Positions 8,561 through 17,406 of a DNA stretch of 64,000 bases are shown in pieces. The notes under the pieces are model-generated. The model was not told where the DNA came from. It saw only the letters and a program-made list of their open reading frames with translations, and searched no databases. Position numbers and translations under genes: made by a program. Every line of letters begins with the position of its first letter. Positions within the stretch are counted from its first letter, which is position 1. Source of the DNA: Oricola indica (GTDB taxonomy: Bacteria > Pseudomonadota > Alphaproteobacteria > Rhizobiales > Rhizobiaceae); contig NZ_JAINFJ010000012.1 in the NCBI RefSeq assembly GCF_019966595.1, forward strand, positions 39,718-103,717, in the 5' to 3' direction.

Positions 8561-9220
8561 CTACGCGGCTATTCCTGACGTTTCCATAGCCGCATACAAG
8601 TTTGCTTCGGTCTCTGCTGGCGGCACGTTTCCGATGGGTTCCAGCAGACGGCGGTTGTTGAACCAGTCGACCCATGCGAGTGCGGCATATTCCACGACGT
8701 CGAAGCTGCGCCATGACCCACGGCGATGAATGACCTCTGCCTTGAATAGACCGTTGATCGTCTCGGCGAGCGCGTTGTTATAACCGTCGCCGACGCTGCC
8801 GACCGACGGTTCGATGCCGGCCTCGACCGGTCGCTCGGTGTATTTGATCGATAGGTATTGCGATCCGCGATCCCAGTGATGCACCAATCCCGCTCCCGGC
8901 CGTCGTTGATGAACGGCCTGTTCCAGGGCATCCAGGACGAACCCGGCGTAGGCCGTGCGGCTCACTCGCCATCCGACAATGCGGCGCGAAGGCGTCGATG
9001 ACAAAGGCGACGTAGACGAAGCCCTGCCAAGTCGCGACATAGGTGAAATCACTCACCTGTTACCCGATAGGCGACGCTTGCACCGCCGTTAGGGCAAAGC
9101 ATGTCCGGCGCCGGCACGCGGAACTGGCAATTCACTTTGTCCAACGGACATGGCTGGGCCTTGTCGGGAAGCGTGATCCTGGTCCTTTTGCCACGAATGA
9201 CGCCTTCGAGGCCCATGTCC
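8561..9220 (-). pseudogene. IS3-family transposase OrfB remnant, frameshifted and interrupted
   Basis: The DDE integrase-core transposase of an IS3-type element is readable in pieces. Bases about 9081-9220 encode the segment ending in PAPDML. About 40 unrelated bases follow. Then VSDFTYVATWQGFVYVAFVID is read from 9056 to about 8988. A frame change, apparently two lost bases, follows at about 8985. The rest (SRRIVGWR, DRGSQY, AETINGLFKAE, WFNNRRLLEPIGN) continues to the stop at 8561. The missing N-terminus and the frame change make it inactive. It separates the accessory operon on the left from the catabolic genes on the right. Confidence 0.85.
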
Positions 9221-9280
9221 TTCTGAGCCTACCCAACTGAATTGATCCACCCTTATGTTTAGGAAAACGGAGGACCAACG

Positions 9281-9475
9281 ATGGCGAACAAGCGACACAA
9301 GCCGGAAGAGATTGTCACGAAGCTACGGCAGGTTGACGTACTCGTGGGGCAAGGAATGGCCCGGATTGATGCGATCCGGGAAGTGCGCATTATGGAACAG
9401 ACCTATTACCGCCCCCTCTCGGCATTTGCTGTGCAATTGCCTGCCGGGCAACGGGACGCAAGCAGTATGGCGGTA
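9281..9475 (+). pseudogene. IS3-family OrfA remnant
   Basis: Starts MANKRHKPEEIVTKLRQVD, the typical N-terminus of IS3-family OrfA helix-turn-helix proteins, after an AACGGAGG ribosome site. Homology stops at TYYR (base about 9411). About 45 foreign bases follow, then RKQYGG reappears at about 9456-9475 before sequence identity is lost for good. It points away from the OrfB remnant (head to head), and the bases before it (from about 9238) look like a different IS end, so two elements or an inversion are involved. Non-functional. Confidence 0.8.
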
Positions 9476-9500
9476 TCAGACACTCCGCACTCCGATCACG
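9473..9500 (+). repeat. 28-base dispersed repeat, left copy
   Basis: This stretch matches 16390-16417 at 25 of 28 positions in the same orientation (shared core GACACTCCGCAC then CCGATCA). It abuts the broken OrfA. It is probably the end of a lost mobile element, though the element is not identified. Confidence 0.6.
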
Positions 9501-9520
9501 TCGCTGTGGCCCATGAAAGC

Positions 9521-9557
9521 CAAAGGACGGCCAGAAGCGGTGAGCCTCTGGCCGTCC
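9521..9557 (-). terminator. Probable intrinsic terminator after the HSL hydrolase gene
   Basis: A perfect 11-bp stem (GGACGGCCAGA at 9525-9535 with its complement at 9547-9557) encloses an 11-base loop. On the minus strand it is followed by TTTGGCTTTC. It lies about 60 bases beyond the hydrolase stop. The T-run is interrupted, so efficiency is uncertain. Confidence 0.55.
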
Positions 9558-9617
9558 AAGTCACTTGAGGAACGTCACCTACGAGGCGACGATATTCCCG
9601 CGCATTTCCGGTTCAGC

Positions 9618-10526
9618 TTAAAGGCCGAGTTTCGGCTTGATCCAGGCCGCCTGATCGGCGATCGCCTTGTCCGCTTCGGGCGCTGTTCCGGCGAGGAAAT
9701 GGAAGACGTGCTGCATTTCCGGGTAGACGTCAAACTTGATCTCGCCGCCCGCAGCTTCGACCTTGGCCACGAAGTTGCGGCTGTCATCGAGCAGCGTCTC
9801 GTCTCCGCCCACCTGGACATAGAAGGGCGGCAGACCCGAGAGATCCGCATAAAGCGGCGTCGCCAGCGGATCCTTGCGGTCGCCGTTCTCGCCGAGGAAG
9901 GTGGCCGACATGTGCTCGATCACGGCACGCTTTACGAAGTGATCCTTTTCCTCATTGGTCGTCACGGTTCCACCCGTGATTTCCATGTCGGTCCAGGGCG
10001 AAATGGGCATCGAGGCGACGGGCAGCGGCAGCCCCCGATCGCGGGCGCAAAGCAATGTGGTGATGGCCAGCGCGCCACCCGCACTGTCGCCCGTGAAGGC
10101 GATGTGCTCGGGCTTCAACCCCTGATCCAGCAGCCAGGCATAGGCGTCCGTGCAGTCGTTCACCTGACGCGGGTGCAGGCTTTCGGGCGAGCGGGTGTAA
10201 TCCACGATCAGCGCCGGGCATCCGACCGCCTTCGCAATGTGGCCGAACATTTTCCGATGCGAATACATGGAGCCGACCATATAACCGCCGCCATGCGTGC
10301 AAAGCAGCGCGCGGCTCTCGTCACCGCCCTTCGGCTTTGCCCACATGCAGGGCACGCCATTCGCGACGACCTCGATATAGTCGATGCCACCGGGCTCTCC
10401 CGTCACATCGCCCCAGTGTTCGAACATCGCCCGCGTTTCCTCGAGCGTCATATCCGGGTTGTCGGCCATCGCCGAAACCCACTTCTTGTATTGTTCGCCG
10501 AGTACGACGCTTTCCTTGCTAGCCAT
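9618..10526 (-). CDS. Alpha/beta hydrolase of the hormone-sensitive lipase family (esterase)
   Basis: Protein of 302 residues. ATG 10526 follows an AGGAGGAGG-like site and is preferred to further upstream codons. The oxyanion motif HGGGY, nucleophile elbow GDSAGG, the acid in the VGGDETLLDDS region and the C-terminal histidine in PEMQHVFH identify an HSL-family carboxylesterase or lipase, presumably cytoplasmic since no signal peptide is seen. It lies 71 bases downstream of the acyl-CoA dehydrogenase on the same strand, with a small hairpin between, so the two may be one transcript. Substrate unknown; release of a short-chain acid feeding the acyl-CoA enzymes is a plausible inference. Confidence 0.88.
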   Translation of the reverse strand: MASKESVVLGEQYKKWVSAMADNPDMTLEETRAMFEHWGDVTGEPGGIDYIEVVANGVPCMWAKPKGGDESRALLCTHGGGYMVGSMYSHRKMFGHIAKAVGCPALIVDYTRSPESLHPRQVNDCTDAYAWLLDQGLKPEHIAFTGDSAGGALAITTLLCARDRGLPLPVASMPISPWTDMEITGGTVTTNEEKDHFVKRAVIEHMSATFLGENGDRKDPLATPLYADLSGLPPFYVQVGGDETLLDDSRNFVAKVEAAGGEIKFDVYPEMQHVFHFLAGTAPEADKAIADQAAWIKPKLGL

Positions 10527-10573
10527 TGAATGCCTCCTCCTGGTCAAGCCATTGGAAATGAATGGAAATATTA

Positions 10574-10590
10574 CCGAGGCCGCGCCTCGG
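10574..10590 (-). other. Small perfect hairpin between dehydrogenase and hydrolase genes
   Basis: CCGAGGC and its complement GCCTCGG form a 7-bp stem with a 3-base loop just after the dehydrogenase stop. No T-run follows, so it is more likely an mRNA-stabilising or attenuating hairpin than a full terminator. Confidence 0.4.
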
Positions 10591-10597
10591 AACCGGT

Positions 10598-11953
10598 CTA
10601 GTTGTCACCCGCCCATGTGAAGGGTCCAAAGAGACCCTGCGCCATGTCCATACGGTCGCGCTCAGCGCCGCCAAGCCACATCTGCACGATCTTGTAGTCG
10701 CGCATGTATTTCTCGATGTGGCTCTCATACGCATAGCCAGCGGAACCCATCAACTGCATGGCCCGGTTGGTCACCATCATCGCCGTGTCCCCGGCAAAGG
10801 AGCGCGCGGCCGAGAACTTGGCCTTCATCTGCGCTTCCCAGGGCATGCCATACATTTCGGGACGGGTGACCTGCGCGGTGACGGAGAGGTAATACTGGCG
10901 GCTCATCTCTATCGAGCGCCACATCTCCGCCAGCGTGGCGGCAAAAAGCGAGCGTTCGCGCATCGGCTTGCCGGCGATGATGCGGTTCTGCGTCCAGTCC
11001 ATGCAGGTCTCGAGTACAGCTTCGGACAGGCCCGTCAACCGCGCGGCGCCCGCGAGCCGGCCAAGCCCGATCACATAACCCTTGATGAGCTTGGAGCCCT
11101 GCCCCGGCTCGGTGTCGATCCGGTAGCGTTTGGGGATACGGACATCGCGGAACCAGATGTCTGTATTCGCCTCAGAAAAGCAGAAGCCCATCTTCTCGTA
11201 GGGCTGCGAGAACTCCAGCCCCTCGGCATCGGCGGGTACGTGGAAAATGCCCACATTGTCCTCGCCGCCGCCGGATTTGGTGATGGCGCAGACCCAGTAT
11301 CCCATATGGCCCTTGAGGTGCTCGGACTGGAAATTCTCGGCCGGCCCCGCCGGACCCGGCCACAGCTTGTGGCCGTTAATCACGTAATGGTCGCCGTCCT
11401 CGCGAGCGTTGGTGTTCATCGTCTTGTAGGCCAGCGCCGGATCCTCGACATTCGCCCCGCCTGCCGGCTCCGTGATGGCGAAACAAGCGGTCCATGCATC
11501 AGGACCGGTGATCTTCGGTGCAAATTCCTCAAGCAGGTCATCGCGGCCTGCCGCAACCATGACCGAAATCGCCCAGTGCAGCTTGCCCACCTTGGTGGCG
11601 AGCCCGATGTCGGCGCGCGAGAGTTCCTCGTTGATCATCTGGCGCACAACCGGGGAGAGACCCGGCCCGCCATGCTTTTCCGGCAGGATCGCCTTGGTCA
11701 CGCCGAAATCGTGCAGCTTGGCGTAAAGCCGGTGGATCGTCGCCTTGGCAAGCTTTGGATCGCGATGCCAGCCACCCTCGATATCGTGACGGTGGGGCAT
11801 CAGCTCTGCGTCGACGAATTCGCGGAAATGCTCGGCAATCGCGATCTCGTCTTCGGTGCAGAATGCAAGATTGTATTTCTGGCGCGGCTCGAGAAGCTTG
11901 TAGCCTCCCGTTCCGCTCGCGCCCGGATTATGCATGCGTTCAAGCATGTTCAT
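10598..11953 (-). CDS. Acyl-CoA dehydrogenase family protein with unusual active-site segment
   Basis: Protein of 451 residues. ATG 11953 has a GAGGAGG site 7 bases upstream. The flavin-binding middle (FAITEPAGGANVED, INGHKLWPGPAG) and C-terminal helical bundle (GSAGYAYESHIEKYMRD) are those of FAD-dependent acyl-CoA dehydrogenases. At the place where most members carry the catalytic Glu in YEG, the sequence reads MWLGGAERD, so that base is absent or supplied from elsewhere, as known for isovaleryl- and long-chain enzymes. The substrate cannot be read from sequence. Probably co-transcribed with the downstream esterase. Confidence 0.85.
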   Translation of the reverse strand: MNMLERMHNPGASGTGGYKLLEPRQKYNLAFCTEDEIAIAEHFREFVDAELMPHRHDIEGGWHRDPKLAKATIHRLYAKLHDFGVTKAILPEKHGGPGLSPVVRQMINEELSRADIGLATKVGKLHWAISVMVAAGRDDLLEEFAPKITGPDAWTACFAITEPAGGANVEDPALAYKTMNTNAREDGDHYVINGHKLWPGPAGPAENFQSEHLKGHMGYWVCAITKSGGGEDNVGIFHVPADAEGLEFSQPYEKMGFCFSEANTDIWFRDVRIPKRYRIDTEPGQGSKLIKGYVIGLGRLAGAARLTGLSEAVLETCMDWTQNRIIAGKPMRERSLFAATLAEMWRSIEMSRQYYLSVTAQVTRPEMYGMPWEAQMKAKFSAARSFAGDTAMMVTNRAMQLMGSAGYAYESHIEKYMRDYKIVQMWLGGAERDRMDMAQGLFGPFTWAGDN

Positions 11954-12488
11954 GATCGAACTCCTCCTCAAGCCTCAGGCAATGCGTCGTCTTTCGATCG
12001 GATGACAGCAGCGCCATCACGAATTCCGTCGACATGGTTTTCCTCACGCACCACACGCCAAGTGACCCGTTGCGTTGTGTTTTCGGTTCTTGTTTGAAAG
12101 TGTTGAATGCCGACCTGAGGTCGACCGATATATTTAAATATCCATTTATTCTTAGTGCTTCCGCTTCGGAATTTGGTCTCGCAAATATTTTATTTTACAA
12201 TACATAACTTCATGACTCTCGATCAAAATCATCATGCGTTTTTCGGCTCTTGTATTGACTGTCCGAAAGTATCGCGCCCCAAGCCCTGCTTGCAACTGAT
12301 TTTTCGGCGCTCTCGATTGAGTTTTGCTCACACGAACAAAGCGCCCACCTCGATTCGGATCCCCCTTGCAGCCACTCATGCGAAGCTCGTTTCACAACGA
12401 TGAGCGCTCGGCGAAATCGGCACCGCGATTGTCGCCGGGCAGCACAGGACCGTAAGCCAATACTATCAGAAACAGCGTGCGTTCGCCG
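11954..12488. other. 535-base gene-free stretch, AT-rich
   Basis: No convincing gene on either strand; the short open frames lack ribosome sites and family motifs. Bases 12121-12180 are about 37% GC by hand count and include ATATTTAAATAT, a 12-bp palindrome. This is presumably the promoter region of the acyl-CoA dehydrogenase-esterase pair and the tail of the TPR transcript. Confidence 0.6.
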
Positions 12489-13895
12489 TCAGTGGGATCC
12501 GCCGGCGGCGGCCTGAAACCGGGTGCGCGCGGAGCGCAGCGCGCTGTCGTGGCCACCGCGCTCCAGTGCCGACAAATACCGGTCCCAGTTGCGCTGGTCG
12601 CCTTTGCGCATCCGCGAGCGGGTTCCGTAGAAGGCGATCGCATCCGCGCCGCCGGGCTCCGCATTCCACAAGGCATCGCCGGCAATCTCCCGGAACAGAT
12701 CCCGTTGCGCGTGGCTGCCGCCAATCGCCTGGATCCTGTCCAGGATCTCGCTCATAACGCTCCACGTATCGGCATATTTATTTTCCCGGTAGCTGACGAT
12801 GGCCTGCGCCAGCGCCCCGCCAACGTCGCGGTAGGTGGCCGCGTTGTCGTCCGGGCTCGACGCCCCGTATTTGTTCATGGCATCCGCCAGCGATCGCGCG
12901 CGTGCGCGATGGTCCGGATCCTCGCTGCTGGCCAGGGCAAGCACGAAATGGACATCGACGAAGGGCAGCATCAGCTCCTCCTCGCGCTTTGCGGCCTTGG
13001 CGCCAATCTTCTGCCAGCGATCACCGACATCGACGCCTCCGAGTTCTATCCTCAAGAGCAGCGACGCATCATTGCAGACATCCAGATCCTCGGTCGCCGC
13101 CTCGTTGAAAACATCGGCATCGAAAGCGGCCAATGCCGCTTCCGCGTCATTGTTTTCATAGTGGAACAGGGCCCGGTGCCAGGCGACATGGTAGCGAAAA
13201 TTGTTCGCGGGCTTCCAGTTACCCTCCATCTCGGTGATGGCGCGTACGCCCTCGCCGAACCGGTCGGTGGCCTCGAAGACATGCGCCATGGCGTGAATGC
13301 CCCACGGGTCGTTCGGATTCCGGTCGAGCGCATCGCGCACGACACGCTCTGCCTTGTCGTACTCGCCGCTTTCCTCCAGTCCGAAGGCGTACATGCTGCC
13401 CAGGAACGAATATTCCGGGTCGGCCGGGCTCCAGAAGTCCAGCGCTCTGGCCACGCCGTCGCGGATCATCGTCGAGCGACCGGTGTAGAAATACCCGAAA
13501 TGCGCCATCTTAAGCGCGAGCATGTCGCGCGGATACATCCGCGCGATCTCGTCCCAGATCGATGTCGCGCGGTCGAGTGAGCCGTTTGCCCAGGCGAGCA
13601 GTGCATTCAGATGCATGACCTCGCGTTCTTCGAGATCGGCCTTCCGCTCCAGGCCTGTCCGCGCTTCCTGCAGCGCCCGTGGAACAAGCGCGCGCGCGCC
13701 CATCAGCATCATGAAATAGCCGCGCAGGCAGTGCGCCATGGGCATTTCTGGATCGGACTTCAGGAGGTCCTTCAGATGGCCACCGGTCTTGTTGTCAAAC
13801 GCGAGATACGCCAGCACCGTCCTGTCAAAGCCGCCAGCGGCATCCGGATCGGCACAGGTGAACAGCAAACCGTGATTGTTTTGCGCCTTGATCAT
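12489..13895 (-). CDS. Tetratricopeptide repeat protein of the TPR38 type
   Basis: Protein of 468 residues starting at ATG 13895 with a GGAAGAG site. It has the long helical-repeat layout of the TTC38-like family: MAHCLRGYFMMLMGAR, REVMHLNALLAWANG, DPWGIHAMAHVFEATDRF and FRYHVAWHRALFHYE are recognisable repeat helices. No signal peptide; cytoplasmic. The start lies 20 bases after the stop of the glutaryl-CoA dehydrogenase-like gene, so the two are almost certainly one transcript. The family has no assigned reaction; its repeated pairing with catabolic dehydrogenases suggests an adaptor role, which is inference. Confidence 0.82.
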   Translation of the reverse strand: MIKAQNNHGLLFTCADPDAAGGFDRTVLAYLAFDNKTGGHLKDLLKSDPEMPMAHCLRGYFMMLMGARALVPRALQEARTGLERKADLEEREVMHLNALLAWANGSLDRATSIWDEIARMYPRDMLALKMAHFGYFYTGRSTMIRDGVARALDFWSPADPEYSFLGSMYAFGLEESGEYDKAERVVRDALDRNPNDPWGIHAMAHVFEATDRFGEGVRAITEMEGNWKPANNFRYHVAWHRALFHYENNDAEAALAAFDADVFNEAATEDLDVCNDASLLLRIELGGVDVGDRWQKIGAKAAKREEELMLPFVDVHFVLALASSEDPDHRARARSLADAMNKYGASSPDDNAATYRDVGGALAQAIVSYRENKYADTWSVMSEILDRIQAIGGSHAQRDLFREIAGDALWNAEPGGADAIAFYGTRSRMRKGDQRNWDRYLSALERGGHDSALRSARTRFQAAAGGSH

Positions 13896-13915
13896 GTTTC
13901 TCTTCCCGCTGGTGC

Positions 13916-15157
13916 TCAGTTGGCAAACGCCTGCATGCCGGTTATGGCCCTGCCGAGGATGAGTGCATGCATGTCGTGTGTCCCTTCATAGGTGTTTACG
14001 GATTCCAGATTCATCATGTGCCGTATGACATGATACTCGTCCGAAATTCCATTCGCGCCGAGCATGTCCCGCGCCACCCGGGCGATATCCAGCGCCTTGC
14101 CGCAATTGTTGCGCTTGACGATTGAAATGGCCTCCGGCGCGGCTTCGCCGGAATCCATCATGCGCCCGACCCGCAACGTCGCCTGCAGCCCCAGCGAGAT
14201 TTCGGTCTGCATGTCGGCGAGCTTCTTCTGCACAAGCTGATTGGCGGCAAGGGGTCGACCGAATTGCTTCCGGCCCACCACATAATCACGCGCGTAATGC
14301 AAGCAAGCCTCCGCGGCGCCCATCGCACCCCATGAGATGCCATAGCGAGCCTTGTTCAGGCAGCCGAAGGGGCCGCGAAGGCCGCGTACACCGGCGAGCA
14401 TGCGGTCAGAGGGCACCCTCACATTATCGAGCGCGATCATCCCTGTCAGGGAAGCGCGCAGGGAGAACTTGCCGGAGATCGTCGACGTCGTGAGGCCCGT
14501 CATGCCGCGGTCGAGAATGAAGCCGCGAATGACGTCGTCCTCGTCCTTGGCCCAGATGATGAACACATCGGCGATCGGCGCGTTGGTGATCCAGTTCTTC
14601 GCTCCACTCAAGACGTAGTCGTCGCCATCGCGAACCGCGCGGGTGCGCATCGAACCGGGATCGGAACCGTGGTCGGGTTCCGTCAATCCGAAACAGCCGA
14701 CCCACTCGCCACTGGCGAGCTTCGGAAGAAACGCCTCGCGCTGAGATTCCGAGCCATATTCGTAGATCGGAAACATCACGAGACTGGACTGAACCGACAC
14801 CGCCGAGCGAAATGCGCTGTCGGCCCATTCGGTCTCGCGGCCGATCAAGCCGTAGCAGACATGGTTCACGCCGGCGCAGCCGTAACCCTGCAATGTCGGA
14901 CCGAGGAAGCCCAGCTCGCCAAGCTCGCGAAAGACACTGCGGTCGAACGTCTCGTGCCGGTTGGCCTCGACCACCATCGGCAGCAGGCGTTCACGGGCAA
15001 ACCGGCGGGCGGCGTCCTGGATCAGCCGTTCTTCCTCGGAGAGCTGGCGTGACAGGAGAAACGGATCGTCCCACTGAAAAGGCCCGTATGTGCTCTTCCC
15101 CAAATTGCCATCTGCGTCTTTCGCGCTGTTGGGCTCGATCGTCTGTTTCTCGTGCAT
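13916..15157 (-). CDS. Glutaryl-CoA dehydrogenase-like acyl-CoA dehydrogenase
   Basis: Protein of 413 residues, start at ATG 15157 with GGAGGAAG upstream; the frame is open further up but without homology. [25 protein letters not shown] and the C-terminal [18 protein letters not shown] with the catalytic Glu are characteristic of glutaryl-CoA dehydrogenase, an FAD enzyme that converts glutaryl-CoA to crotonyl-CoA in lysine, tryptophan and glutarate breakdown. A GcvA-like LysR gene is divergent from it, the arrangement seen for glutarate-responsive regulation in other proteobacteria. The TPR gene follows directly. Substrate assignment is by family pattern only. Confidence 0.82.
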   Translation of the reverse strand: MHEKQTIEPNSAKDADGNLGKSTYGPFQWDDPFLLSRQLSEEERLIQDAARRFARERLLPMVVEANRHETFDRSVFRELGELGFLGPTLQGYGCAGVNHVCYGLIGRETEWADSAFRSAVSVQSSLVMFPIYEYGSESQREAFLPKLASGEWVGCFGLTEPDHGSDPGSMRTRAVRDGDDYVLSGAKNWITNAPIADVFIIWAKDEDDVIRGFILDRGMTGLTTSTISGKFSLRASLTGMIALDNVRVPSDRMLAGVRGLRGPFGCLNKARYGISWGAMGAAEACLHYARDYVVGRKQFGRPLAANQLVQKKLADMQTEISLGLQATLRVGRMMDSGEAAPEAISIVKRNNCGKALDIARVARDMLGANGISDEYHVIRHMMNLESVNTYEGTHDMHALILGRAITGMQAFAN

Positions 15158-15422
15158 GCTCCTATCTTCCTCCATTCCGGCAACCGCAAGCGCCGGACCA
15201 AACCCGGCGGGCCTCCTCGGGCGACCTTGTGATTTGCAGTGCCGACCATGCGGCAGGTGACTGCCGGCCAAAGCAACAATCGGCGATTGTCCGGTTTCGT
15301 TGCGCTTGACGTCAAACGACTTTTGTCGATGCTTGATTGAGTTTTTATCAGTATAAACCGCGAAGCGGGTAGGTACGGAACCCGGTCGCGACTGCTCTTA
15401 CAGGCAACGGAGACGGATCATC
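15158..15422. promoter_or_regulatory. Divergent promoter region between gcdH-like and lysR genes
   Basis: This 265-base spacer must carry both promoters. It contains a perfect 10-bp palindrome TTGACGTCAA at 15306-15315 and an AT-rich patch at 15340-15358 (TTTTTATCAGTATAAA), the most likely promoter area. No single LysR box is convincing. Confidence 0.4.
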
Positions 15423-16358
15423 ATGCGCGGCCGCCGCCTACCGCCACTCAACGCCATTCGGACTTTCGAGGCCGCTGCCCGTCACGGCAGTTTCCTGAAA
15501 GCCGCAAGCGAGCTCCACGTGACGCCCGGTGCGGTGAGCCGCCTGGTCAAAAGCCTTGAGGAACACCTCGATGTCGAATTGTTCACGCGTTCCCACCGCA
15601 CGGTGAAACTGACGGAAGACGGCGAGACTTATGCCGCCAGCATCACACAGGCACTGGATACGATCAGCCTGGCGACGGACCGCCTCGTCCTCGGCAACCA
15701 GGCCAATGTTCTCAGCGTATGCTGCCATCCGACCGTCGCGGTACACTGGTTGCTTCCGCGCTGGGCGAATTTTCATTCCACCCATCCCGACATCCAAATC
15801 GACCTGAAAACGACGCTGATGCCGGAGTCCGTCACCATGGACGCATTCGACGTCGTAATCCGCATCGACCGGAACAGCGAACCGGAAGAAGAACAGGGCT
15901 ATGTGAGCGAGCGGCTGCTCGATGTGGAATCGTTTCCAGTCTGCGCGCCCAGGACCACCGAAAAGGCGGCATTGGACACGCCCGAGGACCTGAAGAATCA
16001 TGTCCTGATCCACGCCGCGCTCCGGCCTCATGACTGGAGCAGGTGGCTGGAATCCGCGGGAGTGGAGAACGTGGCGTCGGACAGGGGCCCGACCTTCGAA
16101 AGCCTTACCCTGGCCTACAATGCGGCGATTTCCGGCGCGGGTATCGCCATCGCCATTCGAACCTTCGTCGCCAATGATCTTGCGACCGGCCGCCTGATCA
16201 AGCCGTTCGACCATGTCCGCAAGTCGACAAGCGGATTCAACATGGTCTACAGCGCCGAGCGCCTTCAGAAATTCAATAAGATAAAAGCCTTCCGCGCATG
16301 GCTTCTCGAGGAACGGGCGCGGGAGATTGCGGATGAGTTGGCGCCCGGAGGGACCTGA
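15423..16358 (+). CDS. LysR-family regulator (GcvA/GcdR-like)
   Basis: Protein of 311 residues with the N-terminal winged helix of LysR proteins (LPPLNAIRTFEAAARHGSF, ASELHVTPGAVSRLVKSLE) and a periplasmic-binding-protein-like effector domain from about residue 95. The LPPLNALRTFEAAAR opening marks the GcvA-like branch. Start ATG 15423 has a GGAG site. Divergent from the glutaryl-CoA dehydrogenase-like gene, so it probably controls that gene, the TPR gene and itself; the effector, perhaps glutarate or glutaryl-CoA, is inferred from context. Right at its end lies the second copy of the 28-base repeat. Confidence 0.88.
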   Translation: MRGRRLPPLNAIRTFEAAARHGSFLKAASELHVTPGAVSRLVKSLEEHLDVELFTRSHRTVKLTEDGETYAASITQALDTISLATDRLVLGNQANVLSVCCHPTVAVHWLLPRWANFHSTHPDIQIDLKTTLMPESVTMDAFDVVIRIDRNSEPEEEQGYVSERLLDVESFPVCAPRTTEKAALDTPEDLKNHVLIHAALRPHDWSRWLESAGVENVASDRGPTFESLTLAYNAAISGAGIAIAIRTFVANDLATGRLIKPFDHVRKSTSGFNMVYSAERLQKFNKIKAFRAWLLEERAREIADELAPGGT

Positions 16359-16389
16359 AAGCCCGCACCGCCGGCGACTGTGCGAACAT

Positions 16390-16417
16390 GTATCTGACAC
16401 TCCGCACCCCGATCAAG
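16390..16417 (+). repeat. 28-base dispersed repeat, right copy
   Basis: Matches 9473-9500 at 25 of 28 positions in the same orientation. It lies 31 bases after the lysR stop. The two copies enclose the hydrolase, dehydrogenase, TPR and lysR genes. Confidence 0.6.
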
Positions 16418-16440
16418 CTCTCCGGAGCCTGTCAGATCTG

Positions 16441-17070
16441 CTAGAGCATCGAATATCCGAGGCTGTGGAAGTCAGAGGCGCAGGCACGGTTTATTACCTG
16501 GACGTTTTCCTCCGTCAGATAATGATCCAGGGGCTTCTTTTCGGAACTGTTAAGCCGCCCGCCCGTGGGCAGCGCGACATTTGCACCAACCTCGGACAGG
16601 AGACCGTTCAGATCGTCATGCAACGCTTCGAAGCGGATGATCCGATCGACCATGATGCCGCTTCCGTCCGGTGCCTCTATGAAGCCCATCTGGGACATCC
16701 GTTTGGTGTTGCTGCGCAAATAGCTGTTGAAATCCAGGCGCTGCGCTTTCTCGTGGCGATGATGCTTCGGGTTCTGACGAACATATTCATACTCCGAGAC
16801 AAGCCGTTCGTATGGATTTCGGACAACGGCGAAACTCGTCGCATTGCCGTAAACATCGGCTCCGAGCGTCCGCCTGTGCCAGGCCGCCGTGGAGTGACCG
16901 GGAATATAGGCACGCATCGGATCCTGTCGCACCGGAAAATGGCGCAGCAGCCGGCGTAGCGGTGTCTTGTTACCGGGCGCCCTGTAAGGCCGCAGCAGTT
17001 CCTCGATCGCTCCACCCGCCGGTTTGGGAATATGGATAAAAATGAGATTGAGTTCGGGATAATAGGGCAA
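16441..17070 (-). CDS. Sulfotransferase-family protein
   Basis: Protein of 209 residues. It opens NLIFIHIPKPAGGAIEELL, the 5'-phosphosulfate loop of the Sulfotransfer_2 family, and has the 3'-phosphate segment FAVVRNPYERLVSEYEY. It would transfer sulfate from PAPS to a carbohydrate hydroxyl. The best start is TTG 17070, since the PAPS loop sits at the usual distance and no upstream ATG is in frame; the ribosome site (GGAG) is very close, so the start is uncertain. Neighbour of a pyruvyl transferase on the same strand, fitting surface polysaccharide decoration. IPKPAGG instead of the common IPKTAG is a minor deviation. Confidence 0.82.
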   Translation of the reverse strand: MPYYPELNLIFIHIPKPAGGAIEELLRPYRAPGNKTPLRRLLRHFPVRQDPMRAYIPGHSTAAWHRRTLGADVYGNATSFAVVRNPYERLVSEYEYVRQNPKHHRHEKAQRLDFNSYLRSNTKRMSQMGFIEAPDGSGIMVDRIIRFEALHDDLNGLLSEVGANVALPTGGRLNSSEKKPLDHYLTEENVQVINRACASDFHSLGYSML

Positions 17071-17406
17071 GGCTCCAATTACCTTCTGTTTGATCCAGGC
17101 GAGACCCGCAAGCCGCCGCCACCGGGCGACTGGTCACCGACTGGCTTTCGCATGCGGCGTATGGCGAACAGCCAAACCGCATTTCTGTCACTTGCCCGAC
17201 TCTGCGCTGAAATCCGAAACCGCGATGGAGAAGCCGGGTGGCGTAGCAGTACGGCGACGAGAGCGCATTCGTCGCCATCCGGGATCGATATCGCCCGAAT
17301 TCCAAAGCCGCAACGGTACAGATGTCCGGCAGAGTTTTCGTCGCGACATGCTGACGGACCTCACTATTAAGCCAAGGCGAGCTTCGGCCCGGCTCCCTTT
17401 CGGTGA
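17071..17406. other. 336-base gene-free stretch
   Basis: Several overlapping open frames exist but none shows a ribosome site or known motif. It presumably holds the sulfotransferase promoter and the end of the pyruvyl transferase transcript. I see no clear repeat or terminator. Confidence 0.5.

Noticed and set aside
10562..12097. Long plus-strand open frame over the acyl-CoA dehydrogenase
   Set aside because: Shadow of a clear family protein on the other strand.
12152..12403. Small overlapping open frames in the AT-rich spacer
   Set aside because: Opposite-strand pairs, weak starts, no motif; better read as non-coding.
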